DNA of 7,913 nucleotides from Deltaproteobacteria bacterium (GTDB taxonomy: Bacteria > Myxococcota > Polyangia > Polyangiales > B10-G4), in NCBI GenBank assembly GCA_019312705.1, contig JAFDCW010000166.1, forward strand, positions 1-7,913, given 5' to 3'. The translations under genes were made by a program, and so were the position numbers. Positions 4,985 to 7,913 of this stretch are shown in pieces; within the stretch, counting starts at the first letter, position 1, and each line of letters begins with the position of its first letter. The notes beneath the pieces are model-generated. The model was not told the origin of the DNA, did no database searches, and worked only from the letters and a program-made list of their open reading frames with translations.

Positions 4985-6601
4985 ATGGCCGGAGCGACTG
5001 CAGAGCCGGAGGGGAAGTCACGGTCGGGCAATTCGATTGCGCCTCTTCCTCGTGGACTTCGCTATTCTGTCGATCCTGTCGATCCTGTCGATCGTCCGGA
5101 TCCTCTCACGAGTCCACTCCCCATGACCCGTCTCAGCCTGCTCGTCGACCTCGCCAGCCTGCTCACCCGGGAGGTGGACCTCGACGCTCTGCTCGGCGCC
5201 GCATGCACGCGCATGGCCGATGCGCTTCGGGCGGACCGGGCGACGATCTGGCTCGTCGACGCCGAGCGTGGAGACCTCGCGACCCGGGTGGCCGTGCTCC
5301 CGGAGGTGTCCTCTCTGCGTCTCGCCTTGGGCACGGGCATCGCGGGCTGGGTGGCCGAACACGGGGAGACGGTGCGCCTGGACGATGTGACTCGGGACGA
5401 GCGCTTCGATCACGCCGCGGACGAAGCGACGGGCTATGTGACGCGATCCATGCTTGCCGTGCCCATCCGTGACGTCGGGGATGGACCGGTACGCGGCGTC
5501 GTCCAAGTGTTGAATCGGCGGGGTGGCTGCTTCGACGAAGAGGACCAGCGATACCTCGAAGCCCTCGCGATCCAGTTCGGCCGTGCTCTGTCGATGACCA
5601 CGCTGCGCGCCGACGACGAATCCGGAATAGGGGTCGTCATGCGCGGCCCCTTCAATCGCATCGTCGGTCGAAGTCCCGCGATGGACGTGGTGTACGAGCA
5701 CATCGGGCTCGCCGCCCGGGCCGACGCCGCCGTGCTCCTTCGTGGTGAGACGGGTACCGGGAAGAGCCTGCTTGCGCGCGCCGTTCACGTGAACTCGAGG
5801 CGCCAGGCCGGCCCCTTCGTCACTGTCGATTGCACCACGCTTCCGCGGCAGTTGGTCGAATCCGAACTCTTTGGCCACGAGCGCGGCGCCTTCACTGGGG
5901 CCGATCGGCGGGTGAAGGGACGCGTGGAAATCGCCGAGGGGGGAACCCTCTTCCTCGACGAAATCGGAGACCTGCCCCTCGAGATGCAGGGCAAGCTCCT
6001 TCGTTTTCTGCAAGAGCGGGAGTTCAGTCGTGTCGGCGGGCGCGAGACCTTGAGCGCGAACGTGCGCGTGGTGTGCGCTACCCACCGGGACCTCGAGGGG
6101 GAGGTGAAGGCGGGCCGCTTTCGACAGGACCTCTACTATCGGATCAAGGTCGTGGAGATCGAAGTTCCACCGCTCCGGGACCGGGGGCCTGACGAGATCG
6201 AGACCCTCGCGCGCCACTTCGCCGATCTGTACGCGCGTCGCTACGACGCCCCGCGGCCCCGTTTCGCGGACGACGCGCTGGGCATCCTTCGGGCACACCA
6301 CTGGCCCGGGAACGTGCGCGAACTCGAGCACTGGGTCGAGAGCGCGGTCGTGCTCTCGAGAGACGGCGTGCTCCGCGGTGATCACGTGGTTCAGGTGCCT
6401 CCGGGGTCTCCCTCGGGGCCGGCCCTAGGCGCTGGCGCGCCCCCGGGAGGCGTCGTGCTGCCGGCCAACCTGACCCTCGAAGAAGCGAACCGCCGCTACA
6501 TGCAAGCGACCGTCGATGCATGCGATGGTAACCGGACGGAAGCCGCCCGGCGCCTCGGGGTCGGCCGCAATACCATCACCCGAAAATTGGGCTCGGGGTA
6601 G
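4985..6601 (+). CDS. GAF-domain sigma-54-dependent transcriptional activator (bEBP)
   Basis: A bacterial enhancer-binding protein that remodels sigma-54 RNA polymerase using ATP. In 538 residues from ATG 4985: a GAF sensory domain (about 50-205), then the AAA+ core with Walker A GETGTGKS (254-261), the sigma-54-contacting loop GAFTGA (301-306, intact), Walker B TLFLDEIGDLP (321-331), RFRQDLYYRI (378-387) and the sensor II region WPGNVRELEHW (440-450), and a Fis-type helix-turn-helix (about 510-535). No receiver domain is present, so it responds through GAF or a partner, not by Asp phosphorylation. The recognition helix LGVGRNTITRKL closely resembles that of NtrC (LGWGRNTLTRKL). The protein ends soon after this helix. 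Start: ATG 4985 has GGAGG at good spacing, but codons 2-46 are poor in third-position G/C and hold a 9-bp repeat, so ATG 5123 (492 aa) remains possible. It is cotranscribed with the MBL gene. Confidence 0.95.
   Translation: MAGATAEPEGKSRSGNSIAPLPRGLRYSVDPVDPVDRPDPLTSPLPMTRLSLLVDLASLLTREVDLDALLGAACTRMADALRADRATIWLVDAERGDLATRVAVLPEVSSLRLALGTGIAGWVAEHGETVRLDDVTRDERFDHAADEATGYVTRSMLAVPIRDVGDGPVRGVVQVLNRRGGCFDEEDQRYLEALAIQFGRALSMTTLRADDESGIGVVMRGPFNRIVGRSPAMDVVYEHIGLAARADAAVLLRGETGTGKSLLARAVHVNSRRQAGPFVTVDCTTLPRQLVESELFGHERGAFTGADRRVKGRVEIAEGGTLFLDEIGDLPLEMQGKLLRFLQEREFSRVGGRETLSANVRVVCATHRDLEGEVKAGRFRQDLYYRIKVVEIEVPPLRDRGPDEIETLARHFADLYARRYDAPRPRFADDALGILRAHHWPGNVRELEHWVESAVVLSRDGVLRGDHVVQVPPGSPSGPALGAGAPPGGVVLPANLTLEEANRRYMQATVDACDGNRTEAARRLGVGRNTITRKLGSG
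5067..5093 (+). repeat. 9-bp tandem repeat near the activator start
   Basis: CTGTCGATC occurs three times in perfect tandem. If the start at 4985 is used, it encodes part of a DPVDPVDRPD stretch before the GAF domain. If translation starts at 5123, it lies in the leader. Confidence 0.9.
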
Positions 6602-6633
6602 GAGTTCACCGTCCGCAGGAGTTCAACGCCCGA
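6600..6633. repeat. Imperfect 17-bp tandem duplication at the convergent junction
   Basis: AGGAGTTCA starts at 6600 and again at 6617, with the following eight bases partly conserved (14 of 17 identical by eye). The two copies fill the gap between the activator stop and the minus-strand stop, and the second copy supplies that minus-strand stop codon. No terminator is seen here. Confidence 0.6.
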
Positions 6634-7243
6634 AGGAGGGCAGCTTGATTTGGACTTCGAGGGCGCCGTCGCGGGCCTCGATGTGTCCGGGCTCGAGGGC
6701 TTCGATCAACATCGCCATGGTGCCGTGGCTGGCCTGGGCCCGCACGGCGGGGATGGTGCGCAGGTCGATGCGGTAGAGGTCTCCATCGCGGTCGACGATG
6801 GCTCCGGCGAGGTCCGATTCGTCGCGCAGCAACATCGCCCAGATGACCCGAGCGACCTCTCCGGCGATCGCGCCCGCCACATCGGACGCGTGGCGCTGGC
6901 TCGCGGCCTCGGGCGGTACGACCCGTAGCCTAAGCTCCTTGGCTCCGCGGGGAGCGAAGGTCGACCCAGCGGGCACGAGACCGAGGGCGACATGGCCGCC
7001 GTCATCGAAGCTCGCGTCGACGCGCACCGCGCCTCCCCGGGTCGCGACGCTCGCCGCCGTGACACCCGGGATACGCGCCACCGCAGAGGACAAAGCCCGG
7101 TCGTGGATCACCGTGCGGCGCCGCGCGGCCTCTTTTACGAAGCGCCGAAGGGCCGCCACCGGGCCGATGTTCAGGGTGCGGTTCTGGGCGCGGTCCGCGG
7201 CGCTCTTGACGAGGCTCTTGAGCAGGTCGAGGCGATCGCTCAT
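6623..7243 (-). CDS. Conserved-looking hypothetical protein, 206 aa
   Basis: I do not recognise this family. ATG 7243 follows GGAGG by 7 nt (7251-7255 on the plus coordinate) and overlaps the preceding DUF2344 stop by four bases (ATGA), so both start and coding status are well supported, and the two genes are very likely translated together. The protein has a basic helical N-terminus (about 1-50), then a region rich in alternating strands (about 55-105) with a P-E-A-A-S linker, a helix of about 30 residues around ARVIWAMLL, and a final strand pair ending in LEVQIKLPSFGR. It has no cysteine, signal peptide or membrane segment. The alternating strands recall small lipid-binding or tubular folds, but this is only an impression. 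Coupling with a radical-SAM-linked gene hints at RNA or tRNA modification context without proof. Confidence 0.85.
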   Translation of the reverse strand: MSDRLDLLKSLVKSAADRAQNRTLNIGPVAALRRFVKEAARRRTVIHDRALSSAVARIPGVTAASVATRGGAVRVDASFDDGGHVALGLVPAGSTFAPRGAKELRLRVVPPEAASQRHASDVAGAIAGEVARVIWAMLLRDESDLAGAIVDRDGDLYRIDLRTIPAVRAQASHGTMAMLIEALEPGHIEARDGALEVQIKLPSFGR

Positions 7244-7913
7244 TCGGCTGCCTCCGTCGCCCGCGCTTGCCGGCGGGCCAGTCGCACACCTTCGATGTCG
7301 TGGGGCCGGAGGCGCTCTCCGTTTGCCCGGCAGGTGAGCTTCGTGCGCACGAAGCGCGCCGGGAGGTCGGCGACGCCCCCGAGGACCTCGAGCACTTCGG
7401 TGCCCCGGGCAGTGCCGGCGGGACCGCTGAGAATGCGCATGCGCACCGGCAGCAAATCTCCCACGATGCCCGCCGCCGAGAGCGCTTCGGCCCCTTCTCC
7501 AACCGCGAAGTCGACGAGGAACTTGCCCACGTCGATCGTCTTGCCCCGGAGCTTCACCTTGCGCTGGACGACGAGGTCGGAGGAGGCGTGCCTTTCGGCG
7601 AAGAGCGCGGCGACGGCCTCTCGGTCCTTCGTGCCGAGGCGCTCGAGGGCGGCACGGGGGAGGCCCGCAACGTATTCGATCTCGTCGACCAGTCTTGAAA
7701 GCGACGGGTCCTGGGGCCCCAGGACCGTCGCCTCGAGAAACCGTAGGCCTTCGACGCCCACAGCGTTGAGGCCCTCGAGGAGGGCTACGGGATCGATTTC
7801 GCCGTCGAGGAGATCGGCGCGCAGCTTCAGGTCGATGTATTCGTCGAGGCTCGAGAACCCAAGGCGCAGCGACGGTCCGAAGGTCATTTGGGGTTTGGGA
7901 TGATAGCCCTGCG
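7240..7913 (-). CDS. Radical SAM-linked protein, DUF2344 (TIGR03936-type), N-terminus beyond window
   Basis: This matches the DUF2344/TIGR03936 family, found fused to or beside radical SAM enzymes. The M at 7887 is not the start: the frame stays open to the window edge and reads GYHPKPQMTFGPSLRLGF, the family signature normally seen as GFHPxPKxSFGPALPLG. SLDEYIDLKL follows, as in the family (usual form ESxxEYLDIEL), and LLEGLNAVGVEGLRFLEA repeats the family pattern of LNxxLPEGLRVLEA. 223 residues are visible, ending in an Arg/Ala-rich tail with a TGA that overlaps the next gene's ATG. Its role is unknown; in other genomes members sit beside radical SAM genes and RNase G or ribosomal protein genes. 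Whether a radical SAM domain is fused upstream lies off the window. Confidence 0.9.
   Translation of the reverse strand, partial: QGYHPKPQMTFGPSLRLGFSSLDEYIDLKLRADLLDGEIDPVALLEGLNAVGVEGLRFLEATVLGPQDPSLSRLVDEIEYVAGLPRAALERLGTKDREAVAALFAERHASSDLVVQRKVKLRGKTIDVGKFLVDFAVGEGAEALSAAGIVGDLLPVRMRILSGPAGTARGTEVLEVLGGVADLPARFVRTKLTCRANGERLRPHDIEGVRLARRQARATEAAE

Noticed and set aside
3954..5021. 355-codon minus-strand frame opposite the MBL gene
   Set aside because: It crosses the palindrome and the regulatory region and has no recognisable domain; it is explained by codon bias of the MBL gene.
5018..6385. 455-codon open frame on the minus strand opposite the sigma-54 activator
   Set aside because: It lies fully antisense to a gene with all bEBP motifs. 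Its translation shows no family motif, and long antisense frames are expected at this G+C content.

Overview
This is a G+C-rich, almost fully coding window of nine protein genes, two of them cut by the window edges. The strong G/C bias at third codon positions, a GAF/sigma-54 enhancer-binding protein, and the ruvX-mltG and radical-SAM-linked (DUF2344) genes all suggest a deltaproteobacterial or myxobacterial (Myxococcota-like) chromosome. That placement is inferred from gene content and style; no rRNA or marker phylogeny is present.

Layout, left to right. Positions 1-985 (minus) carry a nearly complete glucokinase, glk. A 90-bp divergent gap leads to ruvX (1076-1564, plus), coupled by a 4-nt GTGA overlap to mltG (1561-2625). 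A TPMT-like methyltransferase (2634-3221, minus) converges on mltG with 8 bp between them. Diverging from it is cysC (3300-3935, plus), whose last codons and stop lie inside a REP/MITE-like palindrome (3914-3975). The longest non-coding stretch, 3936-4118, holds the rest of that palindrome, two tandem NtrC-type dyads, a sigma-54 -24/-12-like element and a small hairpin over a Shine-Dalgarno sequence. It precedes a two-gene operon of an MBL-fold hydrolase (4119-4973) and a GAF-AAA+-Fis sigma-54 activator (4985-6601). Converging on that operon from the right are an unrecognised 206-aa protein (6623-7243, minus) and, overlapping it by 4 nt, the C-terminal part of a radical-SAM-linked DUF2344 protein that runs off the right edge (7240-7913).

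How the genes relate. Most are housekeeping: glucose phosphorylation, 16S rRNA maturation, peptidoglycan chain termination and sulfate activation. The most interesting part is 3996-6601. The activator's recognition helix resembles that of NtrC, and the dyads in front of its own operon match the NtrC operator TGCACC-N5-GGTGCA, upstream of a correctly spaced sigma-54-like promoter. This suggests a self-controlled sensor/hydrolase module, which is inferred from sequence only. No tRNA, rRNA, CRISPR array, complete insertion sequence or phage gene was seen.
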